Assembly (NCBI RefSeq): GCF_034702125.1
Contig: NC_085868.1
Location: 42,674,888-42,738,887, forward strand
Length of the DNA stretch: 64,000 bases
Direction of reading: 5' to 3'
Source of the DNA: Engraulis encrasicolus
Taxonomy: Eukaryota > Chordata > Actinopteri > Clupeiformes > Engraulidae
Part shown: piece by piece, positions 33,311 through 44,908 of the stretch
How the letters are laid out: each line of letters starts with the position of its first letter
How positions within the stretch are numbered: the stretch's first letter is position 1
Made by a program: the position numbers and the translations under genes
The notes under the pieces: generated by a model
The model's input: the letters and a program-made list of their open reading frames with translations, nothing else
Database searches by the model: none
What the model was told of the DNA's origin: nothing

Positions 33311-34407
33311 TATTGTTTCCTTCCCATGATGCTGACTTCCTGGAACTATTTTGGAACTATGCCATTGGCTCTGTGAGCCGCCATCTTTGTGTGAAAATGG
33401 AACACAAAAATCAAGGGGATTGGCCACCTTCTTAGGATGGATTTGAGGGTTAAGTCAGAAAAACTGAAATACTGAGCTGAACAAGTATAAAATCACCTAT
33501 TTGGTATCAGAGATTTTAGGTTTTAGTGTACACTGACTTGGCTATTCATTTTAGGTGTAGTAAACCCATTTTTTTCCTAAGGTAACAGGGCTTCTAAGGT
33601 ACACCTGCATGTCACACAGGAATGAGTTTTTAAAATTCATTATAAAAATAATGGGGCAAAACACCATCCCAAATTTTAGATATGTTATGAATAATAATAT
33701 TATCTGTCAGAGACACCAAACAGCAAGTTCACAACTGGTGTCATAGATTGGGAATATTGCTCCAAATAATGGTATAAATTAGTTTTTTGCCCATTTTTGG
33801 ACCTCTGCATTTCAACAACCATTGGAGCCTTATATTAAATATGATGTAATGTGAAAGTCATGGAACATATCTGACCATGTACCAAGGATGAACCTCGAAT
33901 GTTGAAATTTGAGGTTTTTATGGACATCTGAAAACCCTTGCAATTTTAATTTCAAAGAAAAGTAGAGGGCCAGCATTAAGGTGTAATTTGACATACAGTG
34001 ATGCAAATTGTAATGTATGCTTGTCAGGTCTATGACTCTTAGCCCTGAAAAAACAATGGACCCACCACAAATAGTTTTGGAGATAATTAAGTCTGAATAT
34101 GGTCACTCAGGCAGTGACACCAAATCAGGGGGAGGGGGTGTCCTTATTTACAGATTTTTTGTGGAAAAAGTATGCACAGCTGGAATCTGCAATGGTGGAT
34201 ATGTTCTATTGGATGTTTAAGCCATCACATATATTTTTTTCAAGCAAATCCGAGGGGGTCGAGTGGGGACCATTTGCTGATTCCAGCTGGAATGACCCAG
34301 ATATGCAAGATTTTTATCAATCTGTCACAGCATCCTGTCCATTCATGTTTCAATATTTCACACCAGTGAAGGTGCATAGCCCATCTTGCACATGTACCAT
34401 TTGTCAT

Positions 34408-34590
34408 CAGTGTTGCCAGATTGGGTGGTTTCGCGCCTAATCGGTGTGCTTAGGATGGCCATCTGCGGGTAAAAATGGCATTTCGCAGAAAAAACGCCCA
34501 ATCTCTGGCCACAGAAATCAATATAATAGGGCGGAATTAAGTGCTTCTAGTCAGGTTTTGAGCATTTTTCAGCCTCATCTGGCAACCCTG
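34408..34590. mobile_element. hAT-type MITE, CAGTGTTGCCAGATTGGG family, copy 2, perfect TSD
   Basis: It begins CAGTGTTGCCAGATTGGG and ends CATCTGGCAACCCTG. Identical TTTGTCAT flanks lie at 34,400-34,407 and 34,591-34,598. Confidence 0.93.
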
Positions 34591-34745
34591 TTTGTCATTA
34601 CAATGTGACCCTGACAGGAGGCAGAAGCTGTTAATCAAATCATTTGTTTTTCTCACTTTCTCTGCAGCACAACCATTTACCACTACCACTACCACACCCC
34701 CACCTCACGTCCCCTCTCTTCTCTCCATTTCTCCCTGATCATGAC

Positions 34746-35021
34746 CAGGGCTGGCCTGGGACAAAATATCAGGCCGGGCATTTTCAACCAAGACTGGTCC
34801 GCCAGGCAATGAGAGAGTGTATGAAGCATATGGCAACATTTTGGTCATCTGTTACAGGCTATTTTGGCCACAATAGCCTAAATGAATATGTAAATCTGAC
34901 TCAGAGAGGTCTGCTGTAGCGGCATGAGGAATGATAATGACACTGAGGGGAGGACCAGGCTGAAAGCATCAACAGGCCACCGGGCAAATGCCCTGTATGC
35001 CCTATGGCCAATCCAGACATG
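34746..35021. mobile_element. hAT-type MITE, CAGGGCTGGCCTGGG ends, 7/8 TSD
   Basis: It begins CAGGGCTGGCCTGGG and ends GGCCAATCCAGACATG. Flanks ATCATGAC (34,738-34,745) and CTCATGAC (35,022-35,029) match at 7 of 8. Its interior differs from the CAGGGCTGGACTGG copies, so it is a related subfamily. Confidence 0.82.
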
Positions 35022-35277
35022 CTCATGACTTCTCATCTTTGGTGATGGTGGTTGGTGAGAGGCGGTGATTTCGATCTCATCTCGCAGCCAGGTGTCTGTA
35101 ACTTGTCACTCAAATTGTGTCATTGGGGAAATCCAGGTTAGTAATGGCCCCATGCTGATTGCCTTGCTCTGTCCGCATCCACCAACCCAACCCACAAGCA
35201 TGACTTGATGGATCAAGATTTCTTCGAGAGCACACCAGGAACAGCTGCACAAGGGTGAACTCCTCATTCTATTCGCT

Positions 35278-35495
35278 CAGGGCTGGATTGGCCATCTGAT
35301 CTGGCATACCAGGAATTTCCCGGTGTGCCCCTATTTTCAGAAATGTTTTACAATGTCTTAAAATGTTTTACATTTCTGAAAACAGGGGCCCACGAGGGTG
35401 CGGGGCCCACCAGTGAGTCAGTTCTACGCTGCTAATTATGAGGGGCCCTTTTAAGCCAAAAGTGTCCGGGCCCTATTTCTCCCCCAGTCCAGCCC
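35278..35495 (+). mobile_element. hAT-type MITE, family CAGGGCTGGACTGG
   Basis: It starts CAGGGCTGGATTGGCC and ends CCAGTCCAGCCC, with the terminal TG missing. It shares the ACAGGGGCCCACGAGGG and ATTATGAGGGGCCC blocks with 18,868. An internal AAATGTTTTACA segment is duplicated. Confidence 0.8.
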
Positions 35496-35687
35496 ATTCA
35501 CCTGCCTGACTTGCCTCCTGGATTGAAGATGCTGTAGTCTCATTCATCTGTGTTGATTACTTGTAGATTTGAAGAAAAGGAGGAACTATGCAGTTGAAAA
35601 TATAAAAAAGCCACAGAATAAAAAACATTTTAAGCACTTTCATTTAAACCATTTCAAAACACTGTATCCACAAAAATTCTGTCACTC

Positions 35688-36472
35688 TATGCGTTTACAT
35701 GAGACACTTAAGTCTGATTTAACTCACTTTAAATCTAATTAAAACGTAATTCCGCTCTAAAAATATCATGTAAACACTTACCGAACAGGATTTAAGTTCA
35801 TTCTGATTTAAACTTAAGTCCGATTAAAGTAGGTGGTTTATTCCTCTTTTAAATCCGATTAAACACGCTCCTCTGTCATGTAACCTTTTATTCAGAATTA
35901 CAATAAATCCAGTTGTTCCACGCATGCTCGTTGGCCACACGATGGCGCCAAGACCCCGTGCTCTAGTGAGAAAAAAAATGGCGGCACTTCCTGTTGATTT
36001 TCACATGAAAGTTTTGCTTAATTTAAAGTCCGTAAGCAACTAGAAATGTTGTGGCTTCCATATATTGATGTAAAAGTGCCCCACGAAGTAATGAAGCACA
36101 ACAAAGTTACTCCACATCACCCTTTGACCACTCGTTTTTCTTATAGGTGGGTAAGCTAACTAGCATTTTGAAAGAACCAGACAATAGGGGGTGTCCCTAT
36201 AGCTTTTAGTCTGACTGAAGGCATTCATTTTTCGGGCAGAAGGTTAGCACCTGTCCTGGTAGTCATGAAGGTTTAGCGACCACGCCCCCACGCCTTATTT
36301 GGCTCGCTCAGCACGTGCGTCCTCAGTCCAATCGCAATGCTTTCTGTTCCCCAGACGTTTAATCAGATTTAAGTGAAAGTGCCATGGGTATACGTCGCGA
36401 AATAACTCTTAATCCGATCTACTTAAATCCGATATATTCAATCTGACTCAAAAACATCATGAAAACGTAGCC
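35688..36472. mobile_element. MITE (GGCTGCGTTTACATG family), long copy
   Basis: The left TATGCGTTTACATGAGACAC and the right CATCATGAAAACGTAGCC are imperfect inverted ends. Both ends contain TCCGATTTAA/TTAAATCCGA words. Positions about 35,695-35,835 and 36,285-36,472 match the 321-bp copy at 16,651. The unshared middle (35,836-36,284) has no transposase frame and includes TTTTATTCAGAATTACAATA. Confidence 0.8.
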
Positions 36473-36683
36473 ATTTTGACCTCGGTTTTGTCACACTTCA
36501 CCAGAAGATTTCTCTTCAAAGAAATGAAGATCCATTCAGAATATATTAATAAAATATGTAAAACTTCAATCACAGTGGGAATGGTACGATACATTATGTT
36601 GTGACTTGTGACAAACTCAATTTACTTCCAATGTACCTGATTACCATTAGCATCTATGGAAAGGCATGGACAAGCGCAGATTT

Positions 36684-36950
36684 GGATTTGCCGGTTTGAC
36701 TCCCGACCCACCAGGTTGGTGGGGTAATTAAGCAGTGTTCTTCCCCGTCCTCCACCATGACTGAGGTACCCTGTGTATGGTACCTTCCCGCCGCACTGCT
36801 CCCTTGGTGCGCCATTGAGGGCTGCCCCCTTGCAGGGGTGAGGCATAAATGCAATTTCATTGTTTGCAGTGTTCACTTGTGTGTTGTGGAATGCTATGTC
36901 ACAATGACAATGGGAGTTGGAGTTTCCCAATGGGGCTTTTTTTTGCCCTC
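36684..36950 (+). mobile_element. tRNA-derived SINE (family A), 5'-truncated
   Basis: It enters at the B box (GGTTTGACTCCC) and follows the family body through CCATGACTGAGGTACCCTG, GGCATAAATGCAAT and CAATGACAATGGGAGTTGG. Confidence 0.85.
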
Positions 36951-38065
36951 AATATGCCAAGGTGGCACCGCCCTTATACATCTCTTGCGCTCAATCAACA
37001 AATCACAATCACTGTACTTAGCATGCCATACATAAAATATAAGCGCATCATGATGTTTTGGGCAGATATTATACTGCCCTCCTTCTGTAAAAGATATTGA
37101 GGCTCAATAAAACACACAAACATACTCTGCCAGAACGTTTATGCCGGCAAGTTCAAAACTGAAAGCATTTATGATCTTTAATACAGCAAAATTTCCCTAC
37201 CAAATGGTACGAGAAATTGGAATAATAAAATGGATAAATGGCAAAATATAGTGCCATAGCAGGGTTCCCGTTTCTGGTAGGTAAAGAGGTCCCGACCTTT
37301 ACCTAGTTCTATGCAACTATGCTAGCAGTCCTAGCTATTCAGGGTCATAGGAGATGGGGGTCACTAACCCATGTATGGTAATGCTTTTTGTGTGGTTACA
37401 TACGTACGTCCTTGCCTGATTGCATGACAAAGCAACTGGTAAATGATGTCGTTGATCTAATTCTTATAGACTTGATAGTCAAACTGTCTGTCCTACTTGT
37501 TATTCCACCTACTGTCAGCTAATGTTGTATAATAGCTGTATTTTCCTGAGGTTATGATGGAATATATTACCGGATGGAACTGGAATTCCCATGGTGTGTG
37601 CCATGGGTCTGTGCTTTAGGGCTTTCAGTATTCAGATAATACAGACATGACAGTTTTTAAAAAGTGTATGCAGCTGCTATGGCTACTACTGTCTCCTGAG
37701 ACTGCTATGGATATGTCTAATTGATGCACGCATTTCCTCTTGCATATACAGACAGCGAAAATTGGAAGTTCTGGAACGGCCGGCCCGACCTAAACACCTT
37801 CTCAAATGTTTTAACCGAGGGAATAGACTTGAAATTCAAATGAAAACACAGAGTAAAGAGTGCCACCAGCTATTCCCCATGCTAAGGTAATAGCTTTACA
37901 TCTCCAACAACATTTGATTCCATTGGCCTTCATTTAACCCTTTTTTGTTACATAGAAGGTGTTTGGGTCATATAGAGAAATAATTTAAAAAGGAAAAATT
38001 CTTACCTCATATTCACCCTCATGTTCCCTTCATCATGCTTGTGAATTTATGTGTAGATTTTCTGA
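36951..38065. other. Low-repeat stretch
   Basis: No transposon signatures are seen between 36,950 and 38,065, the longest such gap between 35 and 39 kb. It holds the weak candidate exon at 37,752-37,886. Confidence 0.5.
37752..37886 (+). other. Weak candidate internal exon, 135 bp
   Basis: A pyrimidine-rich acceptor CATTTCCTCTTGCATATACAG precedes it and a donor AAG/GTAATA follows. One frame is open throughout and encodes about 44 residues, beginning QRKLEVLERPARPKHLL and ending KECHQLFPMLR. A second frame reads SENWKFWNGRPDL but stops at 37,842. I recognise neither protein. Open frames of this length occur by chance, so this rests mainly on the splice sites and the lack of repeats. Confidence 0.2.
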
Positions 38066-38189
38066 TAGGCCTACAGCTCGACACAGCGTGACTCGGCCGA
38101 CACTTTTTGCTTTTCGAATAGGCACAACACGGCTCAATCATAAAGCAAAAAGTGGCGTCGGAGTCGCGCTTTGTCGAGCTGTAGGCCTA
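38066..38189. mobile_element. Hairpin MITE, 124 bp
   Basis: The left arm TAGGCCTACAGCTCGACA continues as GCGTGACTCGGCCGACAC and CTTTTTGCTTT. The right arm mirrors it: AAAGCAAAAAGTGGCGTCGG, AGTCGCGC and TGTCGAGCTGTAGGCCTA. It is flanked by TA-rich sequence; a TA target is possible. Confidence 0.85.
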
Positions 38190-38290
38190 CCACAAAACCG
38201 GCAGTGGAAAATAGGCAATAAACGGTTCCCATGTCCCAAAGGAGTGATCCAGAGAAGGGCTTCCTTCTCTGGAGTGCTGTGTCCCCTCAT

Positions 38291-38450
38291 GCAGGCTGAG
38301 GGAGGCAGACGGGCAGGGACCACTTTCAGAGGGGCCTGCTGTAGGCTGATGGAGCAGGACGGGCAGGGACCACTCTCAGAGGGGCCTGCTGTAGGCTGAT
38401 GGAGCAGGACGGGTAGGGACCACTCTCAGAGGGGCCTGCTGTAGGCTGAA
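38291..38450. repeat. VNTR, 50-bp unit, about 3.2 copies
   Basis: Units start at 38,291, 38,341, 38,391 and 38,441 with G(C/T)AGGCTGA. Each has GACGGG(C/T)AGGGACCACT and TCAGAGGGGCCTGCT. The unit length is not a multiple of three, which argues against coding. Confidence 0.95.
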
Positions 38451-38583
38451 GATAATGGACCATGTCTTGGCTGCCCTCCACCTCCTCCACCCATTGTGTT
38501 TGCACTCACCGCACTGTTCTGTTCTCTCTCTCCCTCTGTGTCTCTGTCTCTCTCTTCCCTTCTGTTTCTCTCCCCTTCTGTTC

Positions 38584-38736
38584 CTCAACTTGAGCCAGTG
38601 AAGATCTCTTGCTTGCTCTCCTTCTCCCTCTCTCTCAATCCTTCTCTCCCCCCCCCCTCTCTCTCTCTCTCTCTCTCACTCTCTCTCTCCCTCCTCTGTC
38701 TGTCTTTATTCTTCAACTTGAGCCAGTGAAGATCTC
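38584..38736. repeat. CT-rich tract flanked by a 24-bp direct repeat
   Basis: CAACTTGAGCCAGTGAAGAT followed by CTC occurs at about 38,586 and 38,714. Between them are (CT)n and C runs. Confidence 0.85.
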
Positions 38737-38969
38737 ACCTCAGGGGAAAGTTTGGTGGGGAAGTCCTGCTCTGGGGGATTCGTGGGTGCTAACATCACTG
38801 ATGCGCATTAATCTCTCGCTCTCATTCTTTTCTCTTTCTCTCGCTCTTTCTCCCTCGTCCTCAGACCTACTACACAGAGGACGAATTGCAGCAGACCTCT
38901 TTTACACTATTGCCTTTTTTGTTCAACTTCACCAGATTGTGTAGCAGACAGTGTTCCTTTTCTCTATCC

Positions 38970-39235
38970 CAGTGATTCTCAAAGAGCGGTCCGGGGACAA
39001 GCTAGCAGTAGGCTCCAAAAACTAAATATAGCTGAAGTCTGATTTTCACCACAATAAGACAGGCTTGTAAGTGTGATCGTGATCGATAAGTGATAAGTGA
39101 TAAGTGATAAGTGATAAGTGATCGATCTGTATCGAAATTAGCAGTGTCAAATTGGCACCCATCAACTGTCAATTTAGTTGACAGTTGGTCCCTGAACATT
39201 TTTTGTAGGGGAAAGTGGTCCTTTGAGAAACATTG
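38970..39235. mobile_element. hAT-type MITE with (GTGATAA)5 inside, 7/8 TSD
   Basis: It begins CAGTGATTCTCAAAGAGCGG and ends CTTTGAGAAACATTG. Flanks CTCTATCC (38,962-38,969) and CTCTACCC (39,236-39,243) match at 7 of 8. Five GTGATAA heptamers lie at 39,083-39,121. Confidence 0.85.
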
Positions 39236-39243
39236 CTCTACCC

Positions 39244-40251
39244 CACCCTGTGTTCCACTTATGATCCCCCCCAAAGGCATCTAAGATCCCCAACAGAGTG
39301 ATTGTGTGCAATCAACACGGCATCCTCTTCTCCAGCTGTGAGGGCGGATGTCGGCACGGGAGGTATCACTTAACCGCTCCTTTGACCGTGACAAATCGGG
39401 AAGTCTCAATACACCCCACAGAAAGACATTTATAAACAATCCCAGGATATTAACCCGTTAAGACACAGCGTTATAAATGTGTTATGTCATAGTGTTGTAG
39501 TAGCCTACTATGGTAGTTAACTTCAATGACTCTTACAGCGTGCCACTGGAGGTACTGCGTGCATTAAAGGGCTACACCATAGCAGAAGCTCCTGCCTTTC
39601 CCTCCCCCCGCCATTGTGTACTAGCATCATATATCTTCATCTTCCCTCTCTTATTTTCTTCAACGCATCCATATCAACACCGACGCCGTGTTATGGTTTG
39701 TAATGCCAGAACAGATGTGTTCTTGTGGATGTGTTGCTATACAGTATATCTGATATATATGTATATACACCCCCCACCATCTGGGCAGCCACTGAACCGG
39801 CTCACCAATTGGCAACCGCCTGGGTCCTTACATCCATCACAGGGGAGAGGAGAGAACCAGGCTATTTTCCTGGAGAGCCAAGCTGCTCTATCACCTTCCC
39901 CAATGCGTAATAGAGGGCCGGGGGTGGGAAGATTATGACACATCTGGTCTTATAACACCTTGCGGTTCACTCCTTTCCCTCCTAGCTACCCCCAAGTGTG
40001 GGACACTTGTCTGCTCACCTCCTCAATCATGCCAATGCTCCCCGATCTCAGGGTACATTTTCCTTACTTACTAACTACAAACTAGTTGGTCCTCCATAAC
40101 AGCAAGTGAGTCCTGCTGTCTGCTTTATGAAACACTTTATGGATTTGACATGCAGGCATCTCACAACACAGGCACAGACACGTGTGCACACAGATCCAAT
40201 TGCTTCCAATTTCATGAAATTTTTCAAAGGAGTGAACCGCAAGTGAACCGC
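39244..40251. other. Unannotated
   Basis: Overlapping open frames at about 39,510-39,943 match nothing I know. No repeat family is recognised. Confidence 0.5.
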
Positions 40252-40545
40252 AATTCAGGGGTAAGCGGTTAGGAGCCCAAAGGTTGGCAGTTCGACTTCC
40301 GGCCCGCCAGGTTGGTGAGAGGAGTAATTATATTAACCAGTGCTCTCCCCCATCCTCCTCCATGACTGAGGTAAGTACCCTACGCATGGTACCGTCCCGC
40401 TGCATTGCTCCCTTGGGGCGACATTGGGGGCTGTCCCCTTGCAGAGGTGAGGCAGTGTGCAGTGAACACTTGTGTGTGCTGTGTCACAATGACAATGGGA
40501 GTTTTGAGTTTCCCAGTTGGGCTTTCTTTCTCTTTCTTTTCTTTT
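40252..40545 (+). mobile_element. tRNA-derived SINE (family A)
   Basis: The head has GGGTAAGCGGTTAGGAGCCC and a B box AGTTCGACTTC. The body matches 5308 through CCATGACTGAGG, GGGGGCTGTCCCCTTGCAG and CAATGACAATGGGAGTTTT, with a small deletion around 40,450. Confidence 0.85.
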
Positions 40546-40627
40546 TCCCGACCGCCTTTCCTTCCCCTCTAGTAGTTAACCTTGAGGCGTTGGGGCCTGT
40601 GGGTTTTTCGGTAGGTGGGCTTGTATA

Positions 40628-40827
40628 CAGTGGCGTAGTCCAACGTAGAACGCGGGTATACGGAGTATACCCACTTCTAAATTTCAGGGATTTTTCAGTA
40701 TACCCACTTAAAATTGATAGATCCATTGTTTGGAATAGCACAAATTTATACCAGTATACCCACTTAGTTCAAAAAATTGCTCAAATATACAGTATACCCA
40801 CCCATAAAAAAGTAGACTACACCACTG
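40628..40827. mobile_element. hAT-type MITE, 200 bp, with AGTATACCCACTT repeats
   Basis: It begins CAGTGGCGTAGTC and ends GACTACACCACTG. Flanks CTTGTATA (40,620-40,627) and CTTGTAAT (40,828-40,835) match at 6 of 8. AGTATACCCACTT recurs four times inside. Confidence 0.87.
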
Positions 40828-42573
40828 CTTGTAATTTGTGGGGAACAGCATAGATCCAAACATATAGTGGGTGGTTGGTGGCACTTGCCAGGGAAGGAGG
40901 GGAGAATACGAGAGAGAAGGGATTGTAGAGTTGTATTGGTACAGGGCCTAGTAGAAACTCGCCAGCTGTTGTGGGTTTGCGCCCAGTCCAATTGGTCCCT
41001 CGAAGGCCTGATTGGACCTTAACCGCACATCATTAATCCCCTATGTTCTTTCGCATGACAAGCTAGCGCGCCATGCCAGACGTTATCCAGGGAACACCAG
41101 GACTACCCTCACCTCTGCAGACAGGACGCGTAGGGAGAGGGAGATGGAGACCCAGGTTGCGGACAAGTAATGAACTGAAAGATACCTGCTGCCTTCGATT
41201 CAAGATTTTTTTAAGGTGCGCTCTGATTGTACATCATAAGAAATCACTTGTGAAAAGTTTTTTTACACTATCCACCTTTTTCTCATATCATCTCTGTCCT
41301 CCTTTACCTGACAAACACAGAGATTGCCCGCAGCCTGTTCTTACATCGTGTGAAGGCAGAAGGTTGACACTACATTCACCCTTTAAATTTTTTCCATACT
41401 TCGCTGTTTTAACACACTCTAATTGATTCCCTGGGATGTGCTGATATTTTTTTGGCAATTTGGTGCTGTTTACAATGAGTTGCTATAGCTATCTTACCAG
41501 CACTTTAAATGCCCACTCAGCTATCGAGCCGCATTGCAGGTACTTTGAGTCTGGCTTTAGGGGCACACACACATGCGTGCAAAGACAGGCACATTGGGGT
41601 GGAAGTCTTTTACAGTATATATTGCTGAGAAGATACAGGCGGTGTCGCCTTTCTATAGGGAGAAGAGAGAGATACTACTGATGGGCAAACATCATCGGCC
41701 GTGATACCTGAGCGAGCTCTAGTACATCAGACTCACGTGTCACAACGATGCACACAGACACAGCCTTCACCCACTTCACTTCACAAACCTCCCACTCATG
41801 TAAAGCTCACTTGATGTTTGCACCGCTGGCTACGCCAGTCGCCGGGAGTGTTTTTGAGTTTGTCTCCAGTGCTGTATGTGTCCGACTGGGTGCGGATGTG
41901 TGGCTGACATGTCTGCCATGTGTTTTCACATGCCTTTCCCCGGGTCATGTGAAGGGTCAGTGGGTTTCGTCCTCCTCGCACTCTTCCTCCCGGGCTGTTT
42001 CCTCCATCATGCTTGTTGTGGTGGTTTGGGGTGTAGTTTGGAAGGGAAAGCGGCCGGTTGATGGTGAACGGTGGGAAGTTGTTGGCCTCAGCCTGTGTGT
42101 GCAGACCCCCAAGCAGACTGTGGCCCGTTTGAAGATCTAAGTGCAATATGTGTACAGTCAGTGCATGTGTTTGAATGTGTGCTGACATGTCTGCATGTGT
42201 TGGAGTGTGGACTGAGGGCTAATGGCGGTGGCGGTGGCAGTGGGAGTTGTTGGCCCTAGCCTGTGCAGTGTGGCCCCTCCTGTCCAGGCCCCCGAGGAGC
42301 CTGTGGCCTGTTTTGCAGCTTTTTTTGTGATCTGCAGCCAAATTTGGGGGCTGTTCCCCTGTTTGTAGTGTCTGTCTGGGCCTCCTGTCCTTTCGATTGA
42401 GGGAAACATTGGCAAACGGCATCTGTGAAGATGAGCGTGGGCAAGTGAAGTGAGGGATAGAAGCACCGCACTCCTATCACTCCCCTCTCTTTCTTTCTCT
42501 CACCTCTCTCCCTCTCTCATCTCTCGTCATCATCCATTTATCATCACTCTCTCTCTCTCATCTCCAGTACCCG
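40828..42573. other. Unannotated; weak internal duplication
   Basis: The segments around 41,893-42,125 and 42,170-42,330 share GGCTGACATGTCTG-like and GTTGTTGGCC..AGCCTGTG words, suggesting an old duplication. Open frames on both strands at 41,748-42,188 look like chance. Confidence 0.45.
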
Positions 42574-42642
42574 TTGCACTGCCATGCACACACACCACAC
42601 ACACTCACACCCACACACAACACGACCACCCACACACACACA

Positions 42643-42698
<56 letters not shown>

Positions 42699-42702
42699 CT
42701 GG
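42574..42702. repeat. (CA)n microsatellite, interrupted
   Basis: CA repeats with C insertions at the left and a pure run at the right. Confidence 0.97.
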
Positions 42703-44908
42703 AACATACATTTATGATGAAAAATATTTTCTACGAAAAGGAGGACTAGGGGAAAAAGCATGTTTTGCATATATTGTGGGTCTTGATCTGCACCAGTCTC
42801 TTTTTTTCTAATTTACTCTGACAATTCTATTCATTAAGGTTGGTAAAGAAACGTGGGGGTTGATGTATCAGAGCTGCTCCCCTGTCAAATTGTTGGAATC
42901 ATTTGAAATGGCAGATAATCTAATGCTATTCAACTCTTTTTTTAAGGGGTTGTTATTTTTTACATTTGGGAAAAATTCCACCTGAAAAAATTATTAACAT
43001 CCCAAAAAAATTGTTTTGAGTGACACCAAGAACAAAAAGCCCAGTAATTCAGCTTTTCCTTCTCATTTTCCCTCCTCATTTACTTTCTTCTCACATCCCT
43101 CGGTTCTCTGGGTTTCATCCATCTTTGAATCACCCTTTTCCCCCTTATCTTCTGTCCCCTTTTCACCAAACTCTACATCTCCCGACCTCCTGTCGTCAAA
43201 CAGTCCACCGCCTCTAATCCAACTCTGCGCTACACAGCCTGGGACCCTAGCCGCTTTAAATACTGACAACCCACTCTTATTTCATCTCAACCTTCATTCA
43301 ATTCTATGGGCGCTTTCTTTCTCTCTCTCTCATACCTTTTTTTTACCTCACGCTGTCTGATCTATCTCTAATAAGTTGTCTCTCCCGTTTATTCCCCATG
43401 TGAAACTTCTGCCTCTCTCATAGCCTTAATCATCAACCATTTCTCATAGTTAAAAAACACCGCATCAAGGACTCCTCCTGAAACCTCTCTGTGCGTGTGC
43501 GTGTGTGTGCATGCGTGCGTGCGTGAGTGCCTGTGTGTGGAGGAGGGAGGTGAAGCATTTATGTTTAATGTACAAGAGAAACAAAGAAAAATCTCTGCGA
43601 CATCAACCGTTCAACTTACAACTTCCCAATGTGGGTGATTGTCCACAGTGAAATGGGTTGTGAAAAGAAGCACACAAGCATGCACATAAAAATACCCAAA
43701 ACATGCCTGAATTACTGTTAAGCACCCACAACATTCCAATCCACAAATGCATGCAGAGCCACACATACTGTATGCACCTAGACTTCATACAAAAGGTGCA
43801 AGATGTACTAATTCAATTGGGACAACACGATAGAATTGAAATTGGGATAGCTTGTCCATACATACTACATGCACAATACGACAACCATTTCTGCTGGCGC
43901 TCTGACTACACTTCATGTCTATGACACCAAAAACGTAGTTTTTCTTCAAAGGGACAAATAAGGGTTTTTTGAGCAAGAGACCGGGTTTTACAGGGTTTAT
44001 CCACCATGTTTTGCCATTTGTTCAAGCTGTTTTGGAAATAAATTATTATTTTTGGCAACTTGTGAGAAGAGAGTTGCGAGACCATGTACAAAAACCAATT
44101 GAGAAAACCTGTAACTGAAACCCGCGTAGTACACAAAGCTTGCTCCGCTATTTGTGTATCAGAAACCCCGTTTGAGTAACCCATTCTATTCACTTTTCCC
44201 CCGAGGCCGCGTAAAGCCAAATTGTTTCTGACCCAACTCGAGTTTTGCAAAAGAGATCAGCTTACCAAAACAGCTAACCACGGCTCCATCGTCTTCCCAC
44301 CTTTTTCACACCCAAAACCTTGCGTATCCTCCGTATATACCCCAAGCTACACGAGCACTAAATCGATTTGTTGTATACCATTCACATCTTAGACATTTCT
44401 AACCTCACAGCAGACATGTGTAAAATACCAGTTTACTATTCCCTTCGCTGTAATGTCAATAGTCTCATTAGTGGGAAATTTCGAATTTCATGCAGTGTTA
44501 GAGTCATTTCCCAAGGTGTAAAGATCTGCTTTCCATGTGTCAAGGTGCTGCGCCCTAATCTGCCAAAAAGTACTTCAAAGCTCAGCCAGTTTCCCCCGAA
44601 AATTAGGAGCATCAGGTCCATTCTGATCTGGGAAATGCTTTTAAAACATTGCTACAGGCCCTGATAGAGGTGGAGAGGATTGAACTGATTTGAAACTCCT
44701 GCAAAATCCCGCACCAAAACGCCCCTGGTCATTAGCAAGGAGGTTAGACCCTAGGAGGTTTACAGACATCATCGGGAGCGTAGTTACGGAATGATAGCAA
44801 GGTAGTCCAAATTTTTTTCTTCTTCCATGGTTTCAAATTGGGAAGCATGGTAAAGTGGTTTGGGGGAAACAGGTGTAGGATCAATATTGATGTTTGTCAC
44901 CTGTCCCC
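42703..44908. other. Unannotated; GT tract at 43,491-43,540
   Basis: Short open frames only. No transposon family is recognised between 42.7 and 44.9 kb. Confidence 0.5.

Larger units (their letters stand above)
30462..34299. mobile_element. Large foldback element with about 650-bp arms
   Basis: The left arm (30,462-31,125) is the reverse complement of the right arm (33,648-34,299). The ends are TGGGTCATTCCAGCTGGAAT and its inverse, and the end itself contains the palindrome ATTCCAGCTGGAAT. Shared blocks include CCCCCTCGGATTTGC, ATTGGATGTTTAAGC-type, GGGCTAAGAGTC and CAACCATTGGAGCC (by complement). Arms look about 80-85% identical with indels. The 2.5-kb centre has no recognisable transposase. 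Confidence 0.82.

Noticed and set aside
38050..38400. 116-codon plus-strand frame
   Set aside because: It is made of a hairpin MITE and a 50-bp VNTR.
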